Source: IIICB1 sp035968095 (GTDB lineage: Bacteria; Cyanobacteriota; Cyanobacteriia; Cyanobacteriales; SIO1D9). Taken from it: DNA of 23,930 bases. Position 1 is the first letter of the stretch, and each line of letters opens with the position of its first letter. The stretch lies in the NCBI GenBank assembly GCA_035968095.1, contig JAWQFW010000051.1, forward strand, positions 1 to 23,930, in the 5' to 3' direction. The position numbers and the translations under genes are program-made. The notes under the pieces were generated by a model that saw only the letters and a list, made by a program, of their open reading frames with translations, did not search any database and was not told the origin of the DNA. Of this stretch, positions 1-8,102 are shown one piece after another.

Positions 1-54
1 TCAGTCAATGAAGCGTAAAGAATCCCTGTGCGTTTACGCCAGGGAGTATGTCAA
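1..54 (+). mobile_element. Probable right end of an IS200/IS605-family element (tail of TnpB plus terminal hairpin)
   Basis: The first 18 bases read in frame 1 as Ser-Val-Asn-Glu-Ala-stop, a tail I associate with TnpB proteins of cyanobacterial IS200/IS605 elements. A compact hairpin follows at once: CCCTG (24-28) and GCG (30-32) pair with CGC (37-39) and CAGGG (40-44), with a TTTA loop and one bulged T. GCGTAAA (13-19) can instead pair with TTTACGC (33-39), so two exclusive folds exist. The block ends with TCAA (51-54), the right-end cleavage tetranucleotide known for IS608. The rest of the element lies outside the window, so both the TnpB reading and the exact end are inference. Confidence 0.5.
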
Positions 55-148
55 AGTTGTTATTTCCTCGACTTGAAAGTTATCCTCCCTGTTGAGGATG
101 TAACTAAAAAAAGTCACTATTTGCTGTTTCCAATTACAAATTACCGAA

Positions 149-1213
149 ATGAATCAATCTTTGATACCTGTAATTCTCGCTGGTGGTAAGGGAGAACGCT
201 TTTGGCCCCTGAGTCGTCAAGACCGCCCGAAACAGTTTTTGTCTCTTGATGGCAGTGGTAAAACTCTGTTACAGGCAACTGCCCAGAGGCTTTTACCTTT
301 GGCAGGAAGTTGGGAGCGGCTTTGGGTTTGTACTGCGGCTGAGGTGGCTGATGGGGTAAAAGAGCAACTGCCTCAACTGCCGCAGGAGAATATTTTGGTT
401 GAACCAGAAAGAAGGGATACTGCCCCGGCGGTGGCTTGGACGACTTTGGAGGTTGCTAAACGTTACGGAAAAGAAGCTGTTTTAGGCTTTTTTCCGGCGG
501 ATCATTGGATTGGTAATGAATCGGCTTTTCAAAACACTCTTCAAGCGGCTACGGAATTGGCTACTACCGAAGCGGCGATCGCTACTTTGGGGATTACTCC
601 TAATTATCCCTCTTCTGGTTACGGCTATATCGAACAAGGCGAACCCAAAGGCAAGTTTCACGGTTTACCTACCTACAAAGTTACTCGCTTTACCGAAAAG
701 CCCGATCGCCAAACTGCTGAATCTTTTCTCAGTACCGGACGCTTTAGCTGGAATAGCGGAATGTTTATTTTTCGTGCCAGTGTCTTCTTAACAGAAATGC
801 AAAAATATGCTTCAGAAATTATCCTTCCTTTACAAGCAGTAGGTAAAGCCGCTTACGGACAACTAAACAAAAAAAGTATCGACTACGCCTTAATGGAAAA
901 AACCCAATTAGCTTATGTCATCCCAGCAGACTTTGGTTGGGACGATCTCGGCGATTGGAACGCTCTCGAAAGACTTTTAAAGAAAGATCAGCAAAACAAC
1001 GTCGAATTAGCCGACCACGTGGGACAAGATACCAAAGGCACAATTATTTACGCCACCGACGACGAAGAAGTCATTGTTACCATCGGCTTAGAAGACCTAG
1101 TAATTGTCCGAGACGGCAACGCAACTCTGGTAGCAAAAAAAGATCGCACTCAAGAAATCAAACAAGTTCTCAAGCAACTACAATCCCACCCAAAATATAA
1201 AAAACTTTTGTAG
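149..1213 (+). CDS. manC: Mannose-1-phosphate guanylyltransferase (GDP-mannose pyrophosphorylase)
   Basis: This enzyme makes GDP-mannose from mannose-1-phosphate and GTP in the cytosol, supplying mannose, fucose and rhamnose precursors for surface polysaccharides and glycans. The 354-residue protein opens with the nucleotidyltransferase signature LAGGKGERFWPLSR (about residues 10-23) followed by RPKQF. FPADHW, the sugar-binding TEKPD and a WNSGMFIF segment follow in the usual order. It has only the pyrophosphorylase domain: the C-terminal phosphomannose-isomerase/cupin half of the bifunctional ManC type (about 470 residues) is absent. The ATG start gives the family-typical short N-terminus, but no strong Shine-Dalgarno sequence is visible. 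It appears monocistronic, with 146 bases before the next gene. A different, GlmU-like nucleotidyltransferase lies at 19285-20448. Confidence 0.88.
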   Translation: MNQSLIPVILAGGKGERFWPLSRQDRPKQFLSLDGSGKTLLQATAQRLLPLAGSWERLWVCTAAEVADGVKEQLPQLPQENILVEPERRDTAPAVAWTTLEVAKRYGKEAVLGFFPADHWIGNESAFQNTLQAATELATTEAAIATLGITPNYPSSGYGYIEQGEPKGKFHGLPTYKVTRFTEKPDRQTAESFLSTGRFSWNSGMFIFRASVFLTEMQKYASEIILPLQAVGKAAYGQLNKKSIDYALMEKTQLAYVIPADFGWDDLGDWNALERLLKKDQQNNVELADHVGQDTKGTIIYATDDEEVIVTIGLEDLVIVRDGNATLVAKKDRTQEIKQVLKQLQSHPKYKKLL

Positions 1214-1359
1214 TTTTCTTAACTTAATCTTTTTCAAGCAAATCAACTCATCAATCTTCAATTTCAAACCAAAACCTCTTAGGGTCTACTCGGAGCGAGA
1301 ACGGCTCATGCCGAAGACGCGAAACTTACCACCAACCAATAACAAAAGGACAAAAACTT

Positions 1360-3006
1360 GTGCTTTCCCTAACTCAAAACACATCCCGCCAAGGTTATAT
1401 TATCGAGGTTGTCCTGCGTAACGGCTGGGACTATATGCGAGGACTACTTAGCGGTAGCAAAGCCAACGAACCTCAACTGCCGCCACCGGAAGTATTACGC
1501 AACATTTTCGTTGAATTAGGACCTGTATATGTCAAACTCGGACAACTCCTCAGTACCCGTCCCGACCTCTTACCACCAGATTACATCGAAGCCTTAACTG
1601 CCCTGCAAGCGAATGTTCCGCCTGTACCTTGGGCAGAAATCGAAGTCACAATTCGCAAACAGCTACGTCAGCCTCTCGAAGAAGTATTTACCGAAATCGA
1701 CCTTGAACCAGTAGCCGCAGGATCGATCGCGCAAATTCATCGGGCGACATTAACTAATGGTCAACAAGTGGCGATGAAAGTGCAACGTCCGGGTATTGAC
1801 GCGACTGTAGCCCAAGATATTTCTTTGATCAAAGGGGTTGCCGATCTGGTTTCGCGTACTGATTTCGGGCAAGATTATGATGTGGTCGCTTTAGCGAATG
1901 AGTTCACCAGCGCGATCGAAGCCGAGTTAGACTTTACCGAAGAAGCTGCTTTTACTGACCAATTGCGGCGCAATTTATCAACGAGTAAATGGTTCGACCC
2001 CAAAGATATTGTCGTACCTGCTATTTACTGGGACTTAACTTCCGAAAAATTACTGGTAATTGAATGGTTGGATGGAGTCCCAATTTTAAAAGCAAATGTT
2101 GAGGGACAAACAGGTAAAAGCGGGAAATCTCGTAAAGAAGAAATTACTACTTTATTGTTTCGGGTGTTTTTTCAGCAATTATATATCGATGGTTTCTTTC
2201 ATGCTGACCCTCACCCAGGTAACTTATTTTATTTGCGAGATGGTCGTATAGCTTTGATTGATTGTGGAATGATTGGGCGTTTAGACCCTCGGACGCAGCA
2301 AATTTTAACGGAAATGTTGTTAGCAGTTGTGGATCTTGATGCTCAACGTTGTAGTCAATTAACTTTGGAATTAGCTGAGTCTGGTCAACCGAGAAGTTTG
2401 ATTCGTTTGGAAAATGATTATGACCGGATGCTGCGTAAATATCACAATCGTAGTTTGTCGCAAATCAATTTCTCGAAAGTATTTTATGAGCTTCTCCAAG
2501 TTGCCCGCGACAATAAAATTAAGTTGCCCGGAAATATGGGTTTGTATGCGAAAAGTTTAGCTAATTTGGAAGGGGTGGCGCGTAGTTTTAACCCGGAAGT
2601 TAATTTGCTGGATGAGATTAAGCCTTTGATGACGGATATTTTTCGTCGTCAGATTTTGGGAGATAGTCCGCTCACAACTTTGTTGCGAACTACTTTGGAT
2701 CTAAAAAGTCTTTCTTTGCAGTCTCCTCGGTTGATTGAGTTACTTTTGGATCGGGTGACTTCGGAAACTTTAAGATGGAATTTAAGTTTGCGGGAATTGG
2801 AGCCTTTGCGCCGTAGTTTGGACGATTCAGCGAATCGACTTTCGTTTAGTATTTTGGTGGGTTCGTTGATTATGGGGGCGGCGATGATTTCTACTGGGGC
2901 GCAAACTCAACAATTATCGGTTATTAGTACCGTTTTGTTTGCGGCGGCGAGTTTTCTGGGTTTGTGGTTGATTATTAGTATTTTGCGATCGGGGCGTTTA
3001 CGTTAA
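1360..3006 (+). CDS. ABC1/AarF/UbiB-family atypical kinase
   Basis: The ABC1/UbiB family consists of atypical protein-kinase-like ATPases linked to quinone and isoprenoid lipid metabolism; cyanobacteria and plastids carry several paralogues (ABC1K). The 548-residue protein shows the family hallmarks: the KxGQ motif as KLGQ (59-62) followed by LLSTRPDLLP; the alanine-rich loop AAGSIAQ (119-125) that replaces a glycine-rich loop; the lysine in VAMKVQRPG (K140); HADPHPGN (from H281); and the metal-binding aspartate in IDCG (D301). The last 60 or so residues are hydrophobic and could form two membrane helices. The start is GTG, supported by AAAAGGA at 1344-1350, nine bases upstream. The coding sequence ends just before a repeat array and scaffold gap. 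The family is clear, the particular paralogue is not. Confidence 0.88.
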   Translation: MLSLTQNTSRQGYIIEVVLRNGWDYMRGLLSGSKANEPQLPPPEVLRNIFVELGPVYVKLGQLLSTRPDLLPPDYIEALTALQANVPPVPWAEIEVTIRKQLRQPLEEVFTEIDLEPVAAGSIAQIHRATLTNGQQVAMKVQRPGIDATVAQDISLIKGVADLVSRTDFGQDYDVVALANEFTSAIEAELDFTEEAAFTDQLRRNLSTSKWFDPKDIVVPAIYWDLTSEKLLVIEWLDGVPILKANVEGQTGKSGKSRKEEITTLLFRVFFQQLYIDGFFHADPHPGNLFYLRDGRIALIDCGMIGRLDPRTQQILTEMLLAVVDLDAQRCSQLTLELAESGQPRSLIRLENDYDRMLRKYHNRSLSQINFSKVFYELLQVARDNKIKLPGNMGLYAKSLANLEGVARSFNPEVNLLDEIKPLMTDIFRRQILGDSPLTTLLRTTLDLKSLSLQSPRLIELLLDRVTSETLRWNLSLRELEPLRRSLDDSANRLSFSILVGSLIMGAAMISTGAQTQQLSVISTVLFAAASFLGLWLIISILRSGRLR

Positions 3007-3021
3007 ACCAGAGAACATTCT

Positions 3022-3121
3022 NNNNNNNNNNNNNNNNNNNNNNNNNNNNNNNNNNNNNNNNNNNNNNNNNNNNNNNNNNNNNNNNNNNNNNNNNNNNNNN
3101 NNNNNNNNNNNNNNNNNNNNN
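3022..3121. other. Scaffold gap, exactly 100 N
   Basis: The run of exactly 100 N is the conventional placeholder for a gap of unknown length. The bases on its left (GAGAACATTCT) match the bases just before repeat copy 2 (3237-3247). The bases on its right begin repeat copy 1 at the same phase. The gap therefore falls inside the tandem repeat and could be zero or any number of repeat units long. Confidence 0.97.
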
Positions 3122-3410
3122 CGTTTCTCGACTCTGGCGAGAAATGCTCCCTTGGGAGGCTCTGCCTCCAGAATTGGTTAAATTTGAGGCAGAGCCTCTA
3201 GAGGTGTGTTCCCCGGCGGAGCCAGGGAACCAGAGAGAGAACATTCTCGTTTCTCGACTCTGGCGAGAAATGCTCCCTTGGGAGGCTCTGCCTCCAGAAT
3301 TGATTGAATTTGAGGCGGAGCCTCAGTTTGCCGTTCCCCGGCGGAGCCAGGGAACTAGGGAACCTTTTCTCGACTCTGGCGAGAAATGCTCCCTTGGGAG
3401 GCTCTGCCTC
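3122..3410. repeat. Tandem array of hairpin-rich repeats, 2.4 visible copies
   Basis: Copies start at 3122 and 3248, and a partial copy at about 3369; the periods are 126 and 116 bases. Each full unit has three inverted repeats. The first is TTTCTCG/CGAGAAA (3124-3130 and 3138-3144). The second is GAGGCTCTGCCTC (3156-3168) pairing with GAGGCAGAGCCTC (3186-3198), each arm itself palindromic. The third is TTCCC-GGC/GCC-GGGAA (3209-3229). In copy 2 the second arm reads GAGGCGGAGCCTC, a change that keeps pairing through a G-U. Part of another copy lies left of the gap (from about 3007). Units of this kind are dispersed in many cyanobacterial genomes. The stretch 3007-3471 holds no gene that I believe; open frames crossing it follow the repeat. 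Confidence 0.85.
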
Positions 3411-3471
3411 GCCCAAACAGATAGTTTTGGCTTATGATTGTTTTAATTACTGTTGCTCTTGGTTGGAACCC

Positions 3472-5112
3472 ATGACTGCGACTTTAAAGGATTTTGAGCA
3501 AACAATTCCGGAAAGTACGACGGGTAGACAGCGTTATTTCCCTCGTAACCGTCGCCGCATTCTTTGTGTTTTTCCCCGGTATTCGCGTTCTTTTGGGACT
3601 TTACACCATGCTTATCGTTTGATGGGTAGGGTACGGGCTTTTATGCCGCCACAGGGTATTTTACTGGTGGCTGCTTATTTGCCTGATGAGTGGGAGGTGC
3701 GTTTTATTGATGAGAATATTCGTCCGGCGGGAAAAGGAGATTATCGTTGGGCGGATGTGGTAATTGTAAGTGGAATGCACATTCAGCGATCGCAGATTAA
3801 TCGCATTAATCAACTGGCTCATGAAGCTGGAAAGATTACTGTGGTGGGGGGTCCGTCGGTTTCTGGTTGTCCGGAATATTACCCGGATTTCGATATCGTT
3901 CATTTAGGTGAGTTGGGAGATGCTACGGATGAGATGATTCGCTATCTTGATGAAAACAAATCTCGCCCCTCAACACAAATTCGTTTTACCACCAAAGAAC
4001 GTCTTCCCCTCAGTGAGTTTCCCACTCCTGCTTATCATCTCATCAATTTGAATCAATATTTTCTCGGTAATGTTCAGTTTTCCAGTGGTTGTCCTTATCG
4101 CTGCGAATTCTGCGATATTCCGGAACTTTACGGGCGCAACCCTCGGCTAAAAACGCCTGAGCAAGTGTTAAAAGAACTTGATGCAATGTTAGCCGCAGGT
4201 AATCCAGGGGCGATTTATTTCGTTGATGATAACTTTGTTGGCGATCGCCGCGCCACAACGAAATTACTTCCTTATCTCATCGACTGGCAAAAAACTAACG
4301 GCTATCCTGTACAATTCGCCTGCGAAGCTACTTTAAATCTCGCCCAAAGTCCCAAACTTTTAGAAATGATGCGCGAGGCTTATTTTTGTACCGTTTTCTG
4401 TGGGATTGAAACCCCAGAAACCGATGCCTTACGCTCAATTTCTAAGCAACAAAACTTGAGTATGCCGATTTTAGACGCAGTAAAAACTCTCAACAGCTAC
4501 GGTATGGAAGTAGTCTCAGGAATTATCATCGGACTCGATACTGATACCCCCGACACAGCCGACCGAATTTTAGAGTTTATTCGCCTTTCTAACATTCCGA
4601 TGCTGACAATTAATCTCCTTCATGCTTTACCCCGAACTCCTTTGTGGCGAAGATTAGAGCAAGAAGGACGTTTGGTTTTTGAGGCAAATCGTGAGTCAAA
4701 TGTTGAGTTTTTAATGCCTTATGAACAAGTAGTAGAAATGTGGCGACATTGCATTACAACCGCTTACGAACCAGAATTTTTATATCAACGCTTTGCTTAC
4801 AATTTAGAACATACTTATCCTCACCGAATCAAAGTTCCTAATAGTCCCGCGCGAACTTCTCCAGCTAATATTCGTAAAGGTCTAACAATTTTAGCTAATT
4901 TGCTGTTACGAGTGGGCGTTTTTAGTAACTATCGGCAAACCTTCTGGAAAATGGCTTCTCCTAAACTTAAATCCGGAAATATTGAAGGGTTAATTCATGT
5001 CGGACTTGTAGGTCATCACTTAATTAAGTTTGCTCAAGAATGCTCGACAGGAGACGAATCTGCATCTTTCTATTCCCAGAAAATTAGACAGCAAGAAAAA
5101 GCAAAAATTTGA
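3472..5112 (+). CDS. hpnP: B12-binding radical SAM protein, HpnP-like (candidate hopanoid C-2 methylase)
   Basis: HpnP uses cobalamin and a radical SAM [4Fe-4S] centre to methylate hopanoids at C-2, giving 2-methylhopanoids. The 546-residue protein has an N-terminal B12-binding-like part (about 29-165: LCVFPRYSRSFGT, FMPPQG, SGMHIQR, GGPSVS, GELGDAT). The radical SAM domain has the cluster motif C207-x3-C211-x2-C214 in SSGCPYRCEFCDIP, then GRNPRLKTPEQ, YFVDDNF and GIETPE. A DUF4070-type C-terminus follows. The block order and wording match HpnP as I remember it better than generic DUF4070 proteins, but paralogues of unknown substrate exist. The open frame extends up to 3304, but that stretch lies in the repeat array, so I take the ATG at 3472. 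No other hopanoid gene is in view. Confidence 0.65.
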   Translation: MTATLKDFEQTIPESTTGRQRYFPRNRRRILCVFPRYSRSFGTLHHAYRLMGRVRAFMPPQGILLVAAYLPDEWEVRFIDENIRPAGKGDYRWADVVIVSGMHIQRSQINRINQLAHEAGKITVVGGPSVSGCPEYYPDFDIVHLGELGDATDEMIRYLDENKSRPSTQIRFTTKERLPLSEFPTPAYHLINLNQYFLGNVQFSSGCPYRCEFCDIPELYGRNPRLKTPEQVLKELDAMLAAGNPGAIYFVDDNFVGDRRATTKLLPYLIDWQKTNGYPVQFACEATLNLAQSPKLLEMMREAYFCTVFCGIETPETDALRSISKQQNLSMPILDAVKTLNSYGMEVVSGIIIGLDTDTPDTADRILEFIRLSNIPMLTINLLHALPRTPLWRRLEQEGRLVFEANRESNVEFLMPYEQVVEMWRHCITTAYEPEFLYQRFAYNLEHTYPHRIKVPNSPARTSPANIRKGLTILANLLLRVGVFSNYRQTFWKMASPKLKSGNIEGLIHVGLVGHHLIKFAQECSTGDESASFYSQKIRQQEKAKI

Positions 5113-5117
5113 GTTAT

Positions 5118-5149
5118 TTTTGACCTTGATTAAATTAAAGTCAATTTTT
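5118..5149. terminator. AT-rich bidirectional terminator-like hairpin between convergent genes
   Basis: TTGACCTT (5120-5127) pairs with AAAGTCAA (5137-5144) with one internal mismatch. T-runs lie on both outer sides (5117-5121 and 5145-5149), so it could serve both the radical SAM gene and the convergent DUF4435 gene, whose stop codon it overlaps. The stem is weak and the function is inferred. Confidence 0.45.
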
Positions 5150-6032
5150 ATAGCTCCTCAATCTTCGTTTTCAATTCAATCATCTCTGGATATCGATTGA
5201 TATCTAAGTGACCAATAGCCCAATTATAAAATGATTTTAAAGAAATATATTGAGGTTGTTTAATTTGCATTGCTTTTTGCAAATCTTTACCATGAAACCA
5301 GATCGTATACTGCTGCTGTTGCCAAAATTCATCTTGAGCAAACTTATCGCAATAAATATGAAGTTGTTCTGTAAATCTTTCTTGTGTAACTGTATCAACA
5401 GCTTGTCTAAATTGATTAACTAAGTTAATAGCTTCATTATTACAGTCTTGACGAGTTAAAGAAGAGGGAAGTTTACCACTAGCACCCGTCCATGTAGTTT
5501 TAAGCTGCGATCGCACTGCACTTAGCCGTAACAGATCGGCTAATGCCCATCTTACAGCTTGGTAGTGTAGCAAACTCCTCGCCGCATTTTCAATCCACGC
5601 AGCAATTGCTTGAATTCCCGGTGAATTACCATGTCCCCATTGGGAACTAGGATTTTCTTGCTTTTCAACATATTTTTCTGTCCAATATTCATGGATTAAA
5701 TTAGGCTCTAGAAGATAATTTTCAATGCAAGCACGATGTGTGAGAAACATAAATTTTCGACCTAATCTAGTATTTGGTTGAAGTAATTGAACATCTGTTG
5801 TTGGTTCTACGTCAAAATCTCGATCGCGAAAGACAAGATAAGGTTGATTTTCTAGATCCTCTCGAAAGAAATATCCTTGAGCAAAAACAGAAAATGTAAA
5901 TTTACTACCCGCAGGAACAATCGTAGGTCGATCTCCTGAAATGTTCTCAACTATCTTTTGGAGCAATTGATAGTCTAAACTACTCTTCCTTCCCTCGCAA
6001 AAAATTATTTTCCTCCCCTTAATAACACTCAC
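5148..6032 (-). CDS. DUF4435 / TOPRIM-like protein, partner of the upstream AAA ATPase (PARIS AriB-like)
   Basis: The 294-residue protein has the layout of DUF4435 proteins, a TOPRIM/OLD-type nuclease relative. It shows an N-terminal FCEG motif with the predicted metal-binding Glu13, an acidic cluster DRDFD at residues 70-74, and the DUF4435-typical IENYLLEP at about 103-110. The remaining, mostly helical C-terminus is unrecognised. In PARIS anti-phage systems an AAA ATPase (AriA) holds a DUF4435 effector (AriB) until a viral trigger releases it; OLD-family and Gabija nucleases use a related ATPase-TOPRIM pairing. The start is GTG, two bases after the ATPase stop, so the two are almost certainly co-translated. 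I am fairly sure of the ATPase-TOPRIM pairing, less sure that it is PARIS proper. Confidence 0.65.
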   Translation of the reverse strand: MSVIKGRKIIFCEGRKSSLDYQLLQKIVENISGDRPTIVPAGSKFTFSVFAQGYFFREDLENQPYLVFRDRDFDVEPTTDVQLLQPNTRLGRKFMFLTHRACIENYLLEPNLIHEYWTEKYVEKQENPSSQWGHGNSPGIQAIAAWIENAARSLLHYQAVRWALADLLRLSAVRSQLKTTWTGASGKLPSSLTRQDCNNEAINLVNQFRQAVDTVTQERFTEQLHIYCDKFAQDEFWQQQQYTIWFHGKDLQKAMQIKQPQYISLKSFYNWAIGHLDINRYPEMIELKTKIEEL

Positions 6033-6034
6033 GA

Positions 6035-7105
6035 CTAAGCCTCTAAACGAATAATTTGTGCTTCAGGAACTAACTGCTCCACATAGTCAGAGTGGGTAGT
6101 AATAATAAACTGATTGTTTTTGCCTAATTTAGGCAAAGCTCTAAGTAATGCTTGTTGCATTGGTGGATGTAAGTGCAACTCAATCTCGTCAATCAAGATC
6201 ACAGAATTATGAATGTTCCAACTAGCAAAATCAAGTAAAATGGGAAAAATGGCACGCTCACCCCCAGACATTTCTGAAATTTCATACTGATTTTTGCCGT
6301 CATATAGATAAAACCAAGGTTCCTTGAGGAGATCGTCTATATTCTGTCGCGGACTTAGACCTTCAAAGCTACGTTCTGGAAAAACTATTCTGTAAGCTTG
6401 TTCAATTTCGGCATATAAGTCTTTTTGTCCTGGTCGTAATTGCTGAATTCTACCTGTTTCTAAATCTTGATGAAACTGCCGCCACTTTGAAAGGCGATCG
6501 CGTAAAATATCTTCAGTAATTTCCAGTTTGCGTTCGGGATCTTCAGTTGTTAAACTGGTTGAAGTTCTTTGTTCAGTGTACCAGAGAACTGTGCCTACTC
6601 GCTCAAAAACAGTAAAACCTTCAGATCGCAAAAGTTGTTTAGCATATGCTCGTCCTTTGAATTGAAACAATTCAGCGGCGGTATCTGCATGAACACGATC
6701 TTTTTGCCATTTGAGATTGACAATATGTTCTTGAGCAGGAGAAACAGGTAAATTACGTCCCATTTCCTGTAATTTTTGATAAAATTCACTAATTGCTTTC
6801 AGTTCTGAAGAGGAAAACTCCACCTTTAGATTTACCTCTGGTTCAAAGCGACCCCAGTTGTTTGCGAGTAATTCGTAGTTAAATCCTTTCCATTCTAATT
6901 CTAAATCAGAAAGCTTTGATAATCTTCCAGTTGCAACTCCTAATGTTGCTGCAATTGCTTGTAAAATGCTTGTTTTGCCTGCACCATTTATTCCTACTAA
7001 AACAATTAAGTTTTCTGCTAAACCAGTTTCTAAATTGCCGAAGTCAAAAGTCGGAGAATTACGAAATCTTTTGAAATATTTTAGCTGAATTGATTGAACT
7101 TTCAT
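6035..7105 (-). CDS. AAA/ABC-type ATPase of the OLD/AAA_15 class (PARIS AriA-like)
   Basis: This is a 356-residue soluble ATPase of the RecF/SMC/OLD-like class. Walker A is GINGAGKTS (38-46), right after an N-terminal IQLKYFKRF strand-turn typical of AAA_15/AAA_23 proteins. The ABC signature is MSGGE (279-283), Walker B with its catalytic acid is VILIDE (302-307), and the switch histidine is in TTHSD (H338). The central part lacks a long coiled coil, so it is not an SMC. It sits directly upstream of the DUF4435 gene with a two-base gap and is probably the sensor/ATPase half of a defence pair. A TTG six bases upstream (7111) is possible, but the ATG at 7105 gives the conserved N-terminus. The 98 bases before it are AT-rich and probably hold its promoter. 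Confidence 0.8.
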   Translation of the reverse strand: MKVQSIQLKYFKRFRNSPTFDFGNLETGLAENLIVLVGINGAGKTSILQAIAATLGVATGRLSKLSDLELEWKGFNYELLANNWGRFEPEVNLKVEFSSSELKAISEFYQKLQEMGRNLPVSPAQEHIVNLKWQKDRVHADTAAELFQFKGRAYAKQLLRSEGFTVFERVGTVLWYTEQRTSTSLTTEDPERKLEITEDILRDRLSKWRQFHQDLETGRIQQLRPGQKDLYAEIEQAYRIVFPERSFEGLSPRQNIDDLLKEPWFYLYDGKNQYEISEMSGGERAIFPILLDFASWNIHNSVILIDEIELHLHPPMQQALLRALPKLGKNNQFIITTHSDYVEQLVPEAQIIRLEA

Positions 7106-7203
7106 AAGCAAAGCTACTTATATAGATAAAAACATTTGTTACTTAGACGATGAAACTTATTATCCCATCTTAACAAATATAAAATCAAAATAAAATAATA
7201 TGT

Positions 7204-8091
7204 TTATTTGTTGTCATCACTTAGCCTTTGACCTTGATTAAGGGAATCAAGCATTTTTTTCGGACCCAAATCAGTAAATTGATAACCTTGGGGATAACTG
7301 CGTAACTGAGAATCTGTGAAAAATTCTGGTTCGGTTCGGGGTGGCAGAATTTTGACCAAATTTCCTCGTATTTTTAAGCTGTTTTCAACTAAAGATCGCC
7401 TTTGTGGTGTCGGGTACGGAAAACCAAACGCATCGAGCATTGTTTCGTCTAAAATTGCATAAACATTTGGTTGCAAAACTGGACGTAACCAGCTAGGAAA
7501 CCAACCAAGAAACATTTGGATAGTAGCTTCACCAACCTGACAATTTGTAGCTGAATAATATAAATTTTTTTGTTCGTATTCTCGGTTAAATTCTTCAAAA
7601 GCCACGTAATTAGGAGGAATATTTTTAATCTCCATTCTCTCGCCAATTGCTTGCCAAAAATAATAGCAAGCTTGCTTTTCAGTTTCGCACATCAAACGCC
7701 AACCAAAGCGTTGATTCCAGCGAATCGGTTCATAAATAAAAGTTGATAAAACGTAAAGAAAATCTTCGTTACTTATCGAGAAATGCCCGTGAATTCGATT
7801 CATACGTTGAATAGCTTGGGAACCGCGATCGCTGTTGTAACCCCATTTCAGAATTTCTGCCACTAACAATCCTGTATCGTCATAGCGTTTTTGAGTATGC
7901 AAACGAAATTCTCCAGTTCGATGTAATAACTGAGAAATACTCGGAATGCAGAATGTTCGCAGCAAAGCTATTTCTAAAGCGCGAGTAACGTCCCACGGAA
8001 ACTCATATCCACCAATTAAATGACAAATTTCACAATGGTCTTTTTGAGGGTCAAGTTGCTGAATTTGCTGGAGATTATCGTACTTACCCAT
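7204..8091 (-). CDS. MpaB-family (DUF2236) oxygenase-like protein
   Basis: MpaB/rubber-oxygenase (Lcp) relatives are mostly helical, heme b-dependent oxygenases; substrates of the cyanobacterial members are not known to me. The 295-residue protein shows GYEFPWDVTRALE near residue 28, FRLHTQKRYDDT, the conserved RMNRIHGHF segment (H101 and H103, candidate heme-pocket residues), FIYEPIRW and a WFPSWLRP turn. There is no signal peptide or membrane helix. A CEICH sequence at residues 20-24 mimics a heme c motif but sits in a cytosolic protein. The ATG start is preceded by AGGG about eight bases away. A hairpin lies directly upstream in the leader (8103-8135). The ATPase gene downstream runs the same way after 98 bases, but a shared operon is not shown. 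Confidence 0.75.
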   Translation of the reverse strand: MGKYDNLQQIQQLDPQKDHCEICHLIGGYEFPWDVTRALEIALLRTFCIPSISQLLHRTGEFRLHTQKRYDDTGLLVAEILKWGYNSDRGSQAIQRMNRIHGHFSISNEDFLYVLSTFIYEPIRWNQRFGWRLMCETEKQACYYFWQAIGERMEIKNIPPNYVAFEEFNREYEQKNLYYSATNCQVGEATIQMFLGWFPSWLRPVLQPNVYAILDETMLDAFGFPYPTPQRRSLVENSLKIRGNLVKILPPRTEPEFFTDSQLRSYPQGYQFTDLGPKKMLDSLNQGQRLSDDNK

Positions 8092-8102
8092 AAATTAACC
8101 CT

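Noticed and set aside
1280..1325. Small hairpin CGGC-TCAT-GCCG and GC-richer patch before the ABC1/UbiB gene
   Set aside because: The stem is only four base pairs with no T-run; it may be a decayed dispersed repeat but cannot be supported.
3122..3410. CRISPR array
   Set aside because: The repeat unit is over 100 bases, the copies are contiguous without unique spacers, and no cas gene is near.
3144..3471. Open frames crossing the repeat array, including an upstream extension of the radical SAM frame
   Set aside because: They translate the repeat itself, differ between repeat copies and add nothing resembling the protein family.
7204..8091. CxxCH (CEICH) at residues 20-24 of the MpaB-family protein, as in c-type cytochromes
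   Set aside because: The protein has no signal peptide, and the position corresponds to a conserved MpaB segment (HL-x-GYEFPWD), so covalent heme c attachment on the lumenal side is unlikely.
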